Positions 27,901 to 37,280 of a DNA stretch of 64,000 nt are shown piece by piece (the first letter of the stretch is position 1; each line of letters starts with the position of its first letter). The position numbers and the translations under genes are program-made. The notes beneath the pieces are model-generated. The model saw nothing but the letters and a program-made list of their open reading frames with translations, did no database searches and was not told where the DNA came from. This stretch comes from Terrabacter sp. MAHUQ-38 (GTDB lineage Bacteria; Actinomycetota; Actinomycetes; Actinomycetales; Dermatophilaceae): NCBI RefSeq assembly GCF_014518425.1, contig NZ_JACVCU010000005.1:186678-250677 (forward strand), given 5' to 3'.

Positions 27901-30792
27901 TCAGATGGCGGTGTCGTCGGGGCGCCCGGACTGGACATCCGAAGGCACGGCACCGAGAGCCTCACCCTCGGCCTCGTCGCCCTCGGCCTCGGCCGTCTCC
28001 GTCAGGGTGCTGGGGTCGAGATCGGGGTCGCTCGTCGCCGCCGCGGGTGCACCGATGCGGGCCCCGGCCTGCGCGTGCTTCGTGCGCTCCTCGAGCTCGG
28101 CGACGACCATCGAGTGCTGGTCGACGCACATGACGACGAGGTCACCCGGGTTGGTCCGGGCGAGGACGTGCCGCGTCGCCTCGAGCTCGTCCAGGACGAT
28201 CTCGACCTGGCGGCAGCGCGCACCTTGCTGCATGGCCTCTCGCGCGCCCTCGGCGACCAGCTCGGCCGTCTCTCCTGGCTTTCGGCCACGCAGGCGCTCG
28301 TCCTCGCGCACGACGATGACGTCGAAGTGCTGGGCCGCCACGGCCCCCAGCTCTCGCATGTCGTCGTCACGGCGGTCGCCCGCGGCCCCGATCATGCCGA
28401 TGCGCGAGGTCTTGGCGAGATCGGACTGGCCCTGCTTCTGCGCGGCATAACGGTCGACGAACGCGCCGAGCTCCTTCATGCCGGCAGCGTTGTGGCAGTA
28501 GTCGACGAAGACGTCGGCATTGCCCACGTGGACGAGGTTGAGGCGTCCGGGGGACAGGTAGTAGGTGGTCGCGAAGGTCCGCAGGCCCTGGCGGATGTCG
28601 TGCAGGGGCGCACCGGCCGCGAACGCTGCCCCGGCGGCCGCGAGCGCGTTGGCGACGTTGAAGCGGGCGGCACCGCCGAAGGTCGACGGCAGCAGGTGGG
28701 TCCACGCGAGCTGCATGCTGCGTCGGCCGTGCTTGATGACGATCATCTCGCCGCGGTCGCTCGGCTCGAGCACGACCGCGCGACCGCCACGACGGCAGTA
28801 GTCGTCGACGAACTCGCGCACCTCGCTGCCGGGCTCGGACATCGAGAACCAGACGATGCCGCCGGAGCAGCGGCGGCGCATGTTGCGCACATGGGGGTCG
28901 TCGGCGTTGAGGACCGCAAAGCCGTCGCGCGGCACGGCCTCGACGATGACCGCCTTGACGTCGGCGAGCTGGCGCAGCGTGTCGATTCCCTTGAGGCCCA
29001 AGTGATCGGGCGCGACATTGGTCACGACCGCGATGTCGTTGCGGTCGTAGCCGAGCCCTTCGCGCAGGATGCCGCCGCGAGCGACCTCCATGACGGCGAA
29101 GTCGACGCGCGGGTTCTGCAGCACCATGCGTGCCGAACGGGGCCCCGACGCGTCCGCCTTGATGACGAGGCGTTCGTCGATGACGACGCCGTCGGTCGAG
29201 GTCATGCCGACCTTGCGGCCGAGGCCCTTGAAGATGTGGGCGATCATGCGCGACGTCGTGGTCTTGCCGTTCGTGCCCGTGACGGCGACGATCGGCACCC
29301 GCGACTGAGCACCCGGCGGGAAGAGCAGGTCGACGACCGGCTTGGCGATGAACTGCGGCTCGCCGACCGTGGGGTGGGTGTGCATGCGGAAGCCCGGCGC
29401 TGCGTTGACCTCGCAGATCGCGCCCCCGGTCTCACGGACGGGGTAGGTGATGTCGGGACAGATGAAGTCGATGCCCGCGACGTCGAGTCCGACGATGCGT
29501 GCGGCCTCCTCGGCGATCTCGACGTTGTCGGGATGTGCGTCGAAGGTGCGGTCGATCGAGATGCCGCCGGTCGACATGTTGCCGGTGAGCGCCAGCTTGA
29601 CCATCTCGCCCTCGACCGGCACCGACTCGAGCGTGTGCCCCTGGCCTGCAAGGATCTCGAGCGCGTTGGCGTCGATCTTGATCTTCGTCAGCACCTTCTC
29701 GTGCCCCACGCCACGCCGGGGGTCGGCGTTGGTGATCTCGACGAGCTCGCCGACGGTGTGGGTGCCGTCACCCACGACGTGGGCGGGCACGCGCTCGGCG
29801 ATGGCCTGCATGCGGCCACCGACGATGAGGCAGCGGTAGTCGCGGCCGGTGACGAAGGACTCGACGATGATCGTGCCGCGGCGCGACTCGGCCTTGGCGA
29901 TGTCGTACGCCTTCTCGACCTCCTCGTCGCTCTGCAGGTTGAGGCAGACACCGCGACCGTGGTTGCCGTCGAGCGGCTTGACGACGACGGGAAACCCGAT
30001 CCGGCGGGCCGCCTCGAGCGTGCCGCGCAGCGTGCGCACCGCCTCCTGCTTCGGCACGGGAAGGCCCGCCGAGCCGAGCAGCTTGGTGGTGAGGTCCTTG
30101 TCGCTCGCGATGTCGACGGCGAGCGCTCCGGTCCTGGACGTCATCGTGGCGCGGATGCGCTGCGCGTGGACTCCCTGCCCGAGTTGCACGAGGGACGCGG
30201 AGTTGAGGCGGATGAAGGGGATGTCGCGTGAGGCCGCCTCCTCGAGGATCGCCGCGGTCGACGGGCCGAACGCGACGCGGTCGGCCTGCCGGAGGAAGCC
30301 GTTGAACTCCGTCTCGAAGTCGAAGCCGTCCTCCGGCTCGACGAGGTGGTTGATGAGGCGTACCGCGAGCTTGCCGGCCGCGACGCCGACGGTCTCGTCG
30401 GTGTAGCTGTAGATGACGTTGTACTGCCCCGTCATGCCCTTGACGGCGCGCGTCTTGCCCCGACGCGAGTCGTGACCGGCGAGGGTCTGGAGCTGCAGCG
30501 CGACGTGCTCGGTGACGTGGCCGAGCCAGGTGCCCTCGCGCAGGCGCTCGATGAAGCCGCCCCGTCGGCCGAGCGAGCACGTGTGGCGCTCGAGCCCCGG
30601 GACGAGCTCGACGAGCCGGTCGGTGAAGCCCGCCAGCGACACCGTCGGGTACTCCTCGAGGCTGCCGAGGTCGACGACGAGGTGGATGGCCTGCTGGTAC
30701 GACCAGATGTTTGGTCCACGGTAGATCCGGGTCTCGAGGATCTTCAGGTCCGGTCGGGCCGGGCCTGTGGGTGTGGGTACCTCGACGGCCAT
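27901..30792 (-). CDS. cphA: CphA, cyanophycin synthetase
   Basis: Synthesises multi-L-arginyl-poly-L-aspartate. The 963 residues hold the N domain (about 15-165), an ATP-grasp domain (about 210-470, VVVKPLDGNHGRGVCLNLQS and ICEVNAAPGFRMHTHPT) and a Mur-ligase domain with P-loop AVTGTNGKTTTSRM (GTNGKT 506-511) and VFVDYCHNAAGMKEL. An acidic tail of about 50 residues extends past the normal end (AEAEGDEAEGEALG). ATG 30792 has GAGGAGGAG seven or so bases upstream. Cyanophycinase lies 83 bases upstream on the same strand, so synthesis and breakdown are co-located. Confidence 0.95.
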   Translation of the reverse strand: MAVEVPTPTGPARPDLKILETRIYRGPNIWSYQQAIHLVVDLGSLEEYPTVSLAGFTDRLVELVPGLERHTCSLGRRGGFIERLREGTWLGHVTEHVALQLQTLAGHDSRRGKTRAVKGMTGQYNVIYSYTDETVGVAAGKLAVRLINHLVEPEDGFDFETEFNGFLRQADRVAFGPSTAAILEEAASRDIPFIRLNSASLVQLGQGVHAQRIRATMTSRTGALAVDIASDKDLTTKLLGSAGLPVPKQEAVRTLRGTLEAARRIGFPVVVKPLDGNHGRGVCLNLQSDEEVEKAYDIAKAESRRGTIIVESFVTGRDYRCLIVGGRMQAIAERVPAHVVGDGTHTVGELVEITNADPRRGVGHEKVLTKIKIDANALEILAGQGHTLESVPVEGEMVKLALTGNMSTGGISIDRTFDAHPDNVEIAEEAARIVGLDVAGIDFICPDITYPVRETGGAICEVNAAPGFRMHTHPTVGEPQFIAKPVVDLLFPPGAQSRVPIVAVTGTNGKTTTSRMIAHIFKGLGRKVGMTSTDGVVIDERLVIKADASGPRSARMVLQNPRVDFAVMEVARGGILREGLGYDRNDIAVVTNVAPDHLGLKGIDTLRQLADVKAVIVEAVPRDGFAVLNADDPHVRNMRRRCSGGIVWFSMSEPGSEVREFVDDYCRRGGRAVVLEPSDRGEMIVIKHGRRSMQLAWTHLLPSTFGGAARFNVANALAAAGAAFAAGAPLHDIRQGLRTFATTYYLSPGRLNLVHVGNADVFVDYCHNAAGMKELGAFVDRYAAQKQGQSDLAKTSRIGMIGAAGDRRDDDMRELGAVAAQHFDVIVVREDERLRGRKPGETAELVAEGAREAMQQGARCRQVEIVLDELEATRHVLARTNPGDLVVMCVDQHSMVVAELEERTKHAQAGARIGAPAAATSDPDLDPSTLTETAEAEGDEAEGEALGAVPSDVQSGRPDDTAI

Positions 30793-30875
30793 GGATCTCC
30801 TCCTCGGGGTCGCGGGGGACGTGCCGTGACGGCATGCCCGGGACCACCTGGCTTCTGGGTGGGAACGAACGGGAC

Positions 30876-31796
30876 TCAGTGAGCGGCGCTGCTCGTCGAG
30901 GAGCGCGCCGCCCGGACCTTCGCCGGGACGACCGCACCCTCGATGTCGGGGTGACGTTCGACGAACGCGGTCAGCTCGACGTGGTCCAGGTCGAACGTAC
31001 TGCCCGTGGGCAGCGAGTGCACGACCGCGCCAGAAACGAGCAGCGGCGCCCCACGCCGGGCGTCGGGTGCGTCGGTGATCGCGTTGCGGGCGTTGACGAG
31101 GAAGATCGCGCCGGCCCCGATGACCGACATGACCCGGCCGTTCCGGATCTCGGCCGCGGTGTTCTCGTCGATGCCCATGCCGAGCAGGTTCGGCGACGCG
31201 GCGACCATCGACATGAGGCGGCCGTAGCGGCCGCGCTGGTCGAAGTGCTGGTCGATGATGACGTCCGCGACCAGACCGAGCCCGGCGGAGATCTGGCTCG
31301 CGCGTTGGCGGGGCGTCAGGCCCTCCTCGCCGAGCGAGATCATGTAGCGGCTCATGATCGACGCACCGGCCGACGTGCCGGCGATGACGGCGCCACGCTC
31401 GTAGGCCCGCACGATCGCGTCGCCGACCGGGGTCCCCACGATGTTCTGCGAGAGCTTGACCTGGCTGCCGCCCGTGATGAAGACGCCTGTGGCCGTGTCG
31501 AGCGTCTCGACCATCGCCGGGTCGTTGGCATCGCGACGCGTGAGCGGGTGCACGATGGAGACGTCGCCGCCACGCAGGCGCGTGAAGACGTCGCGGTAGG
31601 CCTCGGAGACCTCCTCGGCGAACGACGACGCGGTGGGGACCACGACGATGTGCGAGCGACGGCCGCCGGCGAGCTTGACGAAGCGCTTGAGGACGACCGA
31701 TCGCCCGATCCGGTCCTCGGCGCCGCCGATGATGAGCAGCGTGCGACGGACGCCGTCCGGGTTCGGGGCTGCGGACGCAGTGGCCACGGTCTGCAT
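30876..31796 (-). CDS. cphB: Cyanophycinase
   Basis: A 306-residue serine peptidase of family S51 that cuts cyanophycin to beta-Asp-Arg dipeptides inside the cell. The nucleophile is in VIAGTSAGASIMSRYMISLG (Ser of GTSAGAS), with early LLIIGGAEDRIGRSVVLKRF and FITGGSQVKLSQNIVGTP. It lacks a signal peptide, as expected for a cytosolic enzyme. ATG 31796 follows a leaderless -10 that overlaps the serB stop, so it has its own promoter. cphA follows downstream. Confidence 0.93.
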   Translation of the reverse strand: MQTVATASAAPNPDGVRRTLLIIGGAEDRIGRSVVLKRFVKLAGGRRSHIVVVPTASSFAEEVSEAYRDVFTRLRGGDVSIVHPLTRRDANDPAMVETLDTATGVFITGGSQVKLSQNIVGTPVGDAIVRAYERGAVIAGTSAGASIMSRYMISLGEEGLTPRQRASQISAGLGLVADVIIDQHFDQRGRYGRLMSMVAASPNLLGMGIDENTAAEIRNGRVMSVIGAGAIFLVNARNAITDAPDARRGAPLLVSGAVVHSLPTGSTFDLDHVELTAFVERHPDIEGAVVPAKVRAARSSTSSAAH

Positions 31797-31802
31797 CGCG
31801 CC

Positions 31803-31808
31803 AGCCTA
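31803..31808 (-). promoter_or_regulatory. Leaderless -10 for cphB
   Basis: TAGGCT on the minus strand, six bases before ATG 31796. Its first three bases are the serB stop codon. Confidence 0.55.
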
Positions 31809-33053
31809 GTGACCGGCGTGCGGGACGGGAGGAGCGTGGGTCGGCGTGCCGTCACCCAGATCGGCCTCCTCGATCTCCTCGCGCGAGATCCCGAGCAGGT
31901 AGAGCACGGCGTCGAGGTAGGGCACGTTGACCGACGTCTGGGCCTTCTCCTGCACGAGCGGTTTGGCGTTGAAGGCGACCCCGAGCCCGGCGGCGTCGAG
32001 CATGTCGAGGTCGTTGGCGCCGTCGCCGATCGCGACGGTGCGGCTGAGCGGCAGCCCCTCCTGCTCGGCGAACTCTCGGAGCGCACGCGCCTTGCCGGCG
32101 CGGTCGACGACCTCGCCGACGACGCGCCCCGTGAGCACACCGTCGACGATCTCGAGGCGGTTGGCGCGGGCGTGGTCGATCCCGAGTTCCTCGGCGAGCT
32201 CGCCAACGATCTCGATGAACCCGCCGCTGACAAGGCCCACCGTGAAACCGAGCCGCTTGAGGGTGCGCACGAGCGTGCGCGCTCCCGGGGTCAGCTGGAC
32301 GGCCTCGCGCACCTCGTCGAGGACGGATGCCGGCAGGCCGGCGAGCGTGGTCACGCGGGCTCGCAGGGACTCCTCGAAGTCCAGCTCACCCGCCATGGCG
32401 CGGGCCGTGACCTCGGCGACCTCGGCCTCACGACCACAGTGGCCGGCGAGCAGCTCGATGACCTCCTGCTGGATGAGGGTCGAGTCGACGTCGAGGACGA
32501 CGAGTCGCCGTCCCCGGCGGGCGAGGCCCCCCGGGGCGACGGCGATGTCGATGCCCTCGGAGGTGGCGACGAGCGCCAGCTCGGTGCGCAGCGACGGAAC
32601 GTCGGCACCGGAGATGTCGAACTCGACGGTCGTGACCGGGTAGTGCGAGAGCCGTCGGATGCGGTCGATGTTGGCACCGTGGTCGGCGATCCGGGTCGTG
32701 ACGAGTGAGACGGCGTCGGCGCTGAGCGGCGCCCCGAGGACGACGACGGCGGCGCGGCCCTGGCGCGGGCGGGCGTTGACGCCAGTGCCCTCGACGACCG
32801 TGAGGGTGAGACCGAGGCGGTGGGCGGCGACCGCCGCCGCGTCACGCAGCTGGTCGACGTGAGGGCCGGGCCGAAGCAGGATCGTCAGGGTGAGGTGCCC
32901 GTGCACGGCGACCTGCTGGATGTCGAGCACCTCGGCGTCGACGCCGGAGAGGGCGCCGAGCAGCGTTCCGGTGACTCCCGGACGGTCGCGACCCGTCACC
33001 GTCACGCTGAGGGTCTGGATGTCCGTTCCGTCGGTGCTGCTCGCTGCGGTCAC
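31806..33053 (-). CDS. serB: SerB, phosphoserine phosphatase with ACT-like domains
   Basis: A 415-residue HAD phosphatase, last step of serine synthesis. The N-terminal half has two ACT-like domains (about 10-85, LSVTVTGRDRPGVTGTLLGA; about 100-165). The HAD half has LVVLDVDSTLIQQEVIELLA, LVSGGFIEIVGELAEELG and AIGDGANDLDMLDAAGLGV. GTG 33053 was chosen because a -10-like TACCCT ends seven bases upstream. An open frame extends further upstream, but those residues resemble no SerB. Confidence 0.93.
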   Translation of the reverse strand: MTAASSTDGTDIQTLSVTVTGRDRPGVTGTLLGALSGVDAEVLDIQQVAVHGHLTLTILLRPGPHVDQLRDAAAVAAHRLGLTLTVVEGTGVNARPRQGRAAVVVLGAPLSADAVSLVTTRIADHGANIDRIRRLSHYPVTTVEFDISGADVPSLRTELALVATSEGIDIAVAPGGLARRGRRLVVLDVDSTLIQQEVIELLAGHCGREAEVAEVTARAMAGELDFEESLRARVTTLAGLPASVLDEVREAVQLTPGARTLVRTLKRLGFTVGLVSGGFIEIVGELAEELGIDHARANRLEIVDGVLTGRVVGEVVDRAGKARALREFAEQEGLPLSRTVAIGDGANDLDMLDAAGLGVAFNAKPLVQEKAQTSVNVPYLDAVLYLLGISREEIEEADLGDGTPTHAPPVPHAGH

Positions 33054-33060
33054 CCGTGTC

Positions 33061-33066
33061 AGGGTA
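33061..33066 (-). promoter_or_regulatory. Leaderless -10 that decides the serB start
   Basis: TACCCT on the minus strand, seven bases before GTG 33053. A GTG at 33074 lies upstream of it and would need a different promoter. Confidence 0.5.
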
Positions 33067-33132
33067 GTGAGCACGCGCTCGTGGACGCGGTGCCTTCCGG
33101 CATCCGGCCCGTGACGTCTGTCAAGGGCTCCG

Positions 33133-34017
33133 TCAAGGGCGGGCCGGTACCGACGCCGCGTTGACCTCGTCGCGCCACTGGACCAGGTCACGGACGCGCG
33201 CGAGGTCGGGTCTTGCGGCAGCGACACTCGCCGTGAACAGTCGCGTCCCGATCTCGTGCAGCTCCTGCGCGTTGCTGGCGTAGTCGCCGCTCTGGTCGGG
33301 GTTGCGTCCGGGCACGAAGGCGACGCCGGCCGAGCGCTCGATCTCCAGCGGGTCGCGTCCTCGCCGCGCGCACCACTCGTCGAGGACGCGGTGCTTGTGC
33401 GCGATCTCCGCCGGGCCACCGAAGCCGTGCCAGATGTTCGCGTGCTCGGCGACGATCCGGAGCGTCTTCTTCTCGCCACCCCCGCCGATGAGGATCGGGA
33501 TGTCCCGGGTCGGGGGCGGGTTCAGCCGGGTCCACCGGTCGCGGATGATCGGCAGGTCGCGGGCCAGGTCGTCGAGTCGGCCACCGGCGGTGCCGAACTC
33601 GTAGCCGTACTCGTCGTAGTCGAGCTGCTTCCAGCCGGAGCCGATGCCGAGGACGAGGCGTCCGCCGCTGATGTGGTCGACGGTGCGCGCCATGTCGGCG
33701 AGGAGGCTGGGGTTGCGGTAGCTGTTGCACGTCACCAGGGCGCCGATCTCGACCTGCTCGGTGGACTCGGCCCACGCACCGAGCATCGTCCAGCACTCGA
33801 AGTGCAGGCCGGCCGGGTCGCCGCTGAGCGGGAAGAAGTGGTCCCAGTTGAGCAACAGGTCGACGCCCATCTCCTCGAGCGTCGCGGCCGTCTGCCGGAT
33901 CTGGGCCCACGTCGCGTGCTGCGGCGGGACCTGGATGCCGACGCGCGCCGGTCGCGGGTCGGAGGCGCTCGCCGGTGCGGGCAGCGCGTCGGTTGCGGTT
34001 GCGGGGTCAGCCGTCAT
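33133..34017 (-). CDS. LLM-class F420-dependent oxidoreductase
   Basis: A 294-residue luciferase-like TIM-barrel protein. IQVPPQHATWAQIRQTAATL near residue 30, LLNWDHFFPL, and the hallmark AEIGALVTCNSYRNPSLLAD-like segment (here QVEIGALVTCNSYRNP), ISGGRLVLGIGSGWKQLDYD and ILIGGGGEKKTLRIVAEHAN support the F420-using subgroup (TIGR03560-like). Substrate unknown. GGAG lies six bases before ATG 34017. Confidence 0.87.
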   Translation of the reverse strand: MTADPATATDALPAPASASDPRPARVGIQVPPQHATWAQIRQTAATLEEMGVDLLLNWDHFFPLSGDPAGLHFECWTMLGAWAESTEQVEIGALVTCNSYRNPSLLADMARTVDHISGGRLVLGIGSGWKQLDYDEYGYEFGTAGGRLDDLARDLPIIRDRWTRLNPPPTRDIPILIGGGGEKKTLRIVAEHANIWHGFGGPAEIAHKHRVLDEWCARRGRDPLEIERSAGVAFVPGRNPDQSGDYASNAQELHEIGTRLFTASVAAARPDLARVRDLVQWRDEVNAASVPARP

Positions 34018-34044
34018 GTCGTTCTCCAGCAGTCAATGTCTCGG

Positions 34045-34698
34045 TCATGCGGAAGGTCTGTCCCCGAGCATGTCACGAGGCGTGGCGAGCACGATGAGCC
34101 AGTCCCACGTGGCGCCCGCCTCGGTCGTCAGCTCACGTACGTCGAACCCGGCGCCCGCGACCGCGTGACGGAGTGGTTCGGCTTGCCAGTACTGGAAGAA
34201 GCGCGGAAGGCCGAGCTTCTGCGTGCTCCACTCGCTTCCGTCGCCGACCTTGACGGTGAAGCCGAGCACGCCACCCGGCACGAGCGCCCCACGGACCTTC
34301 ACGAGGATCTCGTGCACCTGCACCGGGGTGAAGTGCAGCAGCACCGCATTGGCCAGCACGGCGGCATACGGCCCCGCGTGGTCGGTCGTCAGCGGGTCGG
34401 TGAGGACGTCGAGGACTTCCGCCTCGTGCCCGTCGGCGCGCTGCATGTCGACGAAGGCGCGTGTGGCATCCGTGCGTCGAACGCGCCGCCCGAGCCGTTC
34501 CAGGGCGTCGGCGTCCCGGCCGTACGCGCTGCCGATCTCGAGCACCTCACCGGGCGGCGCGAGCGCGTCCAGCCGCTCCAGGAACGGGTCGCCGGACGCG
34601 GCCACACGGCCGGTCTGCTCGCGATAGGTCGCAGCGCGTTGTTCGTATGCCGCGAGCGTCCTTGCGTTGTCCTGCTGCCCGGCTGCCACCTTCGTCAC
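34045..34698 (-). CDS. SAM-dependent class I methyltransferase
   Basis: A 217-residue methyltransferase. The SAM-binding loop is GEVLEIGSAYGRDADALERL (about 50-70), followed by VLANAVLLHFTPVQVHEILV and VLGFTVKVGDGSEW. It begins 12 bases after the glgC stop on the same strand, with GAGGTGAG ahead of GTG 34698, so it probably shares the glgC transcript. No clue to its substrate. Confidence 0.85.
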   Translation of the reverse strand: MTKVAAGQQDNARTLAAYEQRAATYREQTGRVAASGDPFLERLDALAPPGEVLEIGSAYGRDADALERLGRRVRRTDATRAFVDMQRADGHEAEVLDVLTDPLTTDHAGPYAAVLANAVLLHFTPVQVHEILVKVRGALVPGGVLGFTVKVGDGSEWSTQKLGLPRFFQYWQAEPLRHAVAGAGFDVRELTTEAGATWDWLIVLATPRDMLGDRPSA

Positions 34699-34710
34699 GA
34701 GCTCACCTCG

Positions 34711-35967
34711 TCACCGGGTGACGGTCTGCCCCTTGCCGACGACGACGATGCCCGTGTCGGTGACGTGGAAGCCACGCGCCCGGTCGTGTTCGTGGTCGAT
34801 ACCGATCTGGCAGCCCTCGGGGATGACGACGTTCTTGTCGATGATCGCGCGGCGGATCTGTGCGTGGCGACCCACCTCGACGCCGTCGAGCAGCACGGAG
34901 CCCTGGATGCTGGCGTACGAGTGGACGTGCACGAGCGGCGAGAGCACCGAGGAGTAGATGTGGGCGCCTGACACGACGACGCCGGGGGACACCGCGGAGT
35001 TGAGCGCCTCACCGATGCGGTCACCGCTGCCGTGGACGAACTTCGCCGGGGGGTAGGGGCTGTGCTGGGTGTAGATCGGCCACTCGTAGTTGTAGAGGTT
35101 GAAGATGGGGTGGATCGAGATGAGGTCCATGTGGGAGTCGTAGTACGACTCGATCGTCCCGACGTCGCGCCAGTAGCCGCGGTCGCGCTCGGTCGCCCCC
35201 GGGACCTCGTTGTCCTTGAAGTCGTAGACGCCGGCCTCACCGCGACCGACGAAGTAGGGCACGATGTCGCCGCCCATGTCGTGGTTCGAGGACGTCTCGT
35301 GGTCGGCCGTGACGGCCTCCTCGAGGGCCGATGCCGTGAAGACGTAGTTGCCCATCGAGGCGAGGATCTCGTCGGGGTTGTCGGGCAGGCCCTTGGGGTC
35401 GCTCGGCTTCTCGAGGAAGGCCGCGATCTTGGACGGGTCGGAGTCGTCGACCTCGATGACGCCGAACTGGTTGGCGTACGAGATGGGCTGTCGGATCGCC
35501 GCGACGGTGCAGGCGGCACCGGACTCGATGTGCTGCTCGACCATGTCGCTGAAGTCCATGCGGTACACGTGGTCGGCCCCCACGACGACGACGATGTCGG
35601 GCCGTTCGTCGTGCATGAGGTTGAGGCTCTGGTAGATCGCGTCGGCGCTGCCGAGGTACCAGTTCTTGTCGACGCGCTGCTGCGCCGGGACCGTCGTCAC
35701 GTAGTTGCCGAGCAACGTCGACATGCGCCACGTCTTCGTCACGTGCGCGTCGAGGCTGTGCGACTTGTACTGCGTCAGGACGACGACCTGGAGATATCCC
35801 GAGTTGACGACGTTGGACAGCGCGAGGTCGATGAGCCGGTAGATGCCCGCGAAGGGGACGGCCGGTTTGGCCCTGTCGGCGGTGAGCGGCATCAACCGCT
35901 TGCCCTCACCGCCCGCGAGCACGATCGCAAGGACTTTCGGACCAGCGGCTGGGCTTCGTCGGGCCAT
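34711..35967 (-). CDS. glgC: GlgC, glucose-1-phosphate adenylyltransferase
   Basis: Makes ADP-glucose for glycogen. The 418 residues have the nucleotidyl-transferase loop [20 protein letters not shown] (about 15-34), [29 protein letters not shown] and a C-terminal left-handed beta-helix ([20 protein letters not shown]). ATG 35967 is supported by a TAGGGT ending seven bases upstream; a GTG three codons earlier overlaps that hexamer. It is divergent from glgA, 110 bases away. Confidence 0.95.
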   Translation of the reverse strand: MARRSPAAGPKVLAIVLAGGEGKRLMPLTADRAKPAVPFAGIYRLIDLALSNVVNSGYLQVVVLTQYKSHSLDAHVTKTWRMSTLLGNYVTTVPAQQRVDKNWYLGSADAIYQSLNLMHDERPDIVVVVGADHVYRMDFSDMVEQHIESGAACTVAAIRQPISYANQFGVIEVDDSDPSKIAAFLEKPSDPKGLPDNPDEILASMGNYVFTASALEEAVTADHETSSNHDMGGDIVPYFVGRGEAGVYDFKDNEVPGATERDRGYWRDVGTIESYYDSHMDLISIHPIFNLYNYEWPIYTQHSPYPPAKFVHGSGDRIGEALNSAVSPGVVVSGAHIYSSVLSPLVHVHSYASIQGSVLLDGVEVGRHAQIRRAIIDKNVVIPEGCQIGIDHEHDRARGFHVTDTGIVVVGKGQTVTR

Positions 35968-35974
35968 GGACGTC

Positions 35975-35980
35975 ACCCTA
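35975..35980 (-). promoter_or_regulatory. Leaderless -10 for glgC
   Basis: TAGGGT on the minus strand, seven bases before ATG 35967. It favours that start over GTG 35976. Confidence 0.55.
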
Positions 35981-36065
35981 GGGCCAACGTCTGCGGATTC
36001 GACAGGTCTGCCCGCATGGTGTCGGAATGTCGCGGTCGTGACTGCAGCGAACCGCGTTGCACCAC

Positions 36066-36071
36066 TAGGGT
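36066..36071 (+). promoter_or_regulatory. Leaderless -10 for glgA
   Basis: TAGGGT ends six bases before GTG 36078, the same hexamer as the divergent glgC promoter. Confidence 0.55.
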
Positions 36072-36077
36072 CGGAAC

Positions 36078-37280
36078 GTGCGCGTCGACATCCTCAGCAA
36101 GGAGTACCCGCCAGCCATCTACGGAGGCGCCGGCGTCCACGTCGCCGAGCTCGTGCGGGCTCTCAGATCGCGCGGTGACCTCGACGTGCAGGTGCGGTGC
36201 TTCGGCGCGGCGCGCGACGAGCCCGGCACCACGGCGTATGCAGACCTTCCTGAGCTCGCCGGTGGCAATGCGGCGCTCCAGACCCTCGGTGTCGACGTCG
36301 CCATGGCCGGTGACTGCGTGGGAGCCGAGCTCGTCCACTCCCACACGTGGTATGCCAACATGGCCGGCCACCTCGCCTCCTTGCTCGGCGGTATGCCGCA
36401 CGTCGTGACCGCGCACTCGCTCGAGCCGATGCGCCCATGGAAGTCCGAGCAGCTCGGTGGTGGCTACCGCGTGTCGTCGTGGGCCGAGCGCACGGCGTAC
36501 GAGTCTGCGGCGGCGGTGGTGGCCGTCAGTGCCGGCATGCGCGAGGACATCCTCAAGAGCTACCCCTCCCTCGACCCGTCTCGAGTTCACGTGGTGCACA
36601 ACGGAATCGACTCACAGCTGTGGCAGGCCGACCGTTCGCCGGAGGCCACCGAGATCGTCCGGCGCCACGGGGTCGACCCCGACAAGCGCTCCGTCGTCTT
36701 CGTCGGACGCATCACCCGTCAGAAGGGCCTGCCCTACCTGCTGCGCGCGTGCGCGCAGCTGCCGCCCGATGTGCAGCTCGTCCTCTGCGCCGGTGCACCC
36801 GACACCCCGGAGATCCTGGCCGAGGTCGAGGGCCTGATGAACGACCTGCGCGCGCAGCGCGAGGGCGTCGTCTGGATCCCCGACATGTTGCCCCGCAACG
36901 AGGTCGTCGCCCTGCTCAGCCACGGCACGGTCTTCGCCTGCCCCTCCGTCTACGAGCCCCTGGGCATCGTCAACCTCGAGGCCATGGCCTGCGAGCTCGC
37001 CGTCGTCGCGACCGCGACCGGCGGCATCCCCGAGGTCGTCGTCGAGGGCGAGACCGGCTGGCTCGTGCCGATCGACCAGGTCCAGGACGGCACGGGCACG
37101 CCCGTCGACCCGGACCGGTTCGTCAGCGACCTGGCGGCAGCGTTGACCGACGCCGTCTCAGACGTCGACCGGGCGCGGGCGTTCGGTCGGGCCGGCCGCG
37201 ACCGCGCCGTCGATGCGTTCTCGTGGGCGTCCATCGGCGACCGCACGCTCGAGGTCTACCGGGCGGTCCTCGGCAGCTGA
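36078..37280 (+). CDS. glgA: GlgA, actinobacterial glycogen synthase (GT4)
   Basis: A 400-residue GT-B glycosyltransferase of family GT4, the type used for glycogen or maltose-1-phosphate synthesis in actinobacteria. Acceptor-side loop [20 protein letters not shown] (about 5-24), donor-site [15 protein letters not shown] and the E-x7-E motif in [20 protein letters not shown]. The mycobacterial homologue GlgM makes maltose-1-phosphate from ADP-glucose, so that product is an alternative. Followed with a one-base overlap by a kinase-fold gene. Confidence 0.92.
   Translation: MRVDILSKEYPPAIYGGAGVHVAELVRALRSRGDLDVQVRCFGAARDEPGTTAYADLPELAGGNAALQTLGVDVAMAGDCVGAELVHSHTWYANMAGHLASLLGGMPHVVTAHSLEPMRPWKSEQLGGGYRVSSWAERTAYESAAAVVAVSAGMREDILKSYPSLDPSRVHVVHNGIDSQLWQADRSPEATEIVRRHGVDPDKRSVVFVGRITRQKGLPYLLRACAQLPPDVQLVLCAGAPDTPEILAEVEGLMNDLRAQREGVVWIPDMLPRNEVVALLSHGTVFACPSVYEPLGIVNLEAMACELAVVATATGGIPEVVVEGETGWLVPIDQVQDGTGTPVDPDRFVSDLAAALTDAVSDVDRARAFGRAGRDRAVDAFSWASIGDRTLEVYRAVLGS

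Noticed and set aside
27349-30231. A plus-strand open frame of 960 codons opposite cphA
   Set aside because: Antisense shadow of cphA; composition is repetitive (VDEVEASGGQ-like) and no motif is seen.
33054-33479. N-terminal extension of SerB
   Set aside because: Open to the left but full of Arg/Ser/Thr and overlapping the LLM gene; SerB proteins start near the ACT domain, where a leaderless -10 is found.
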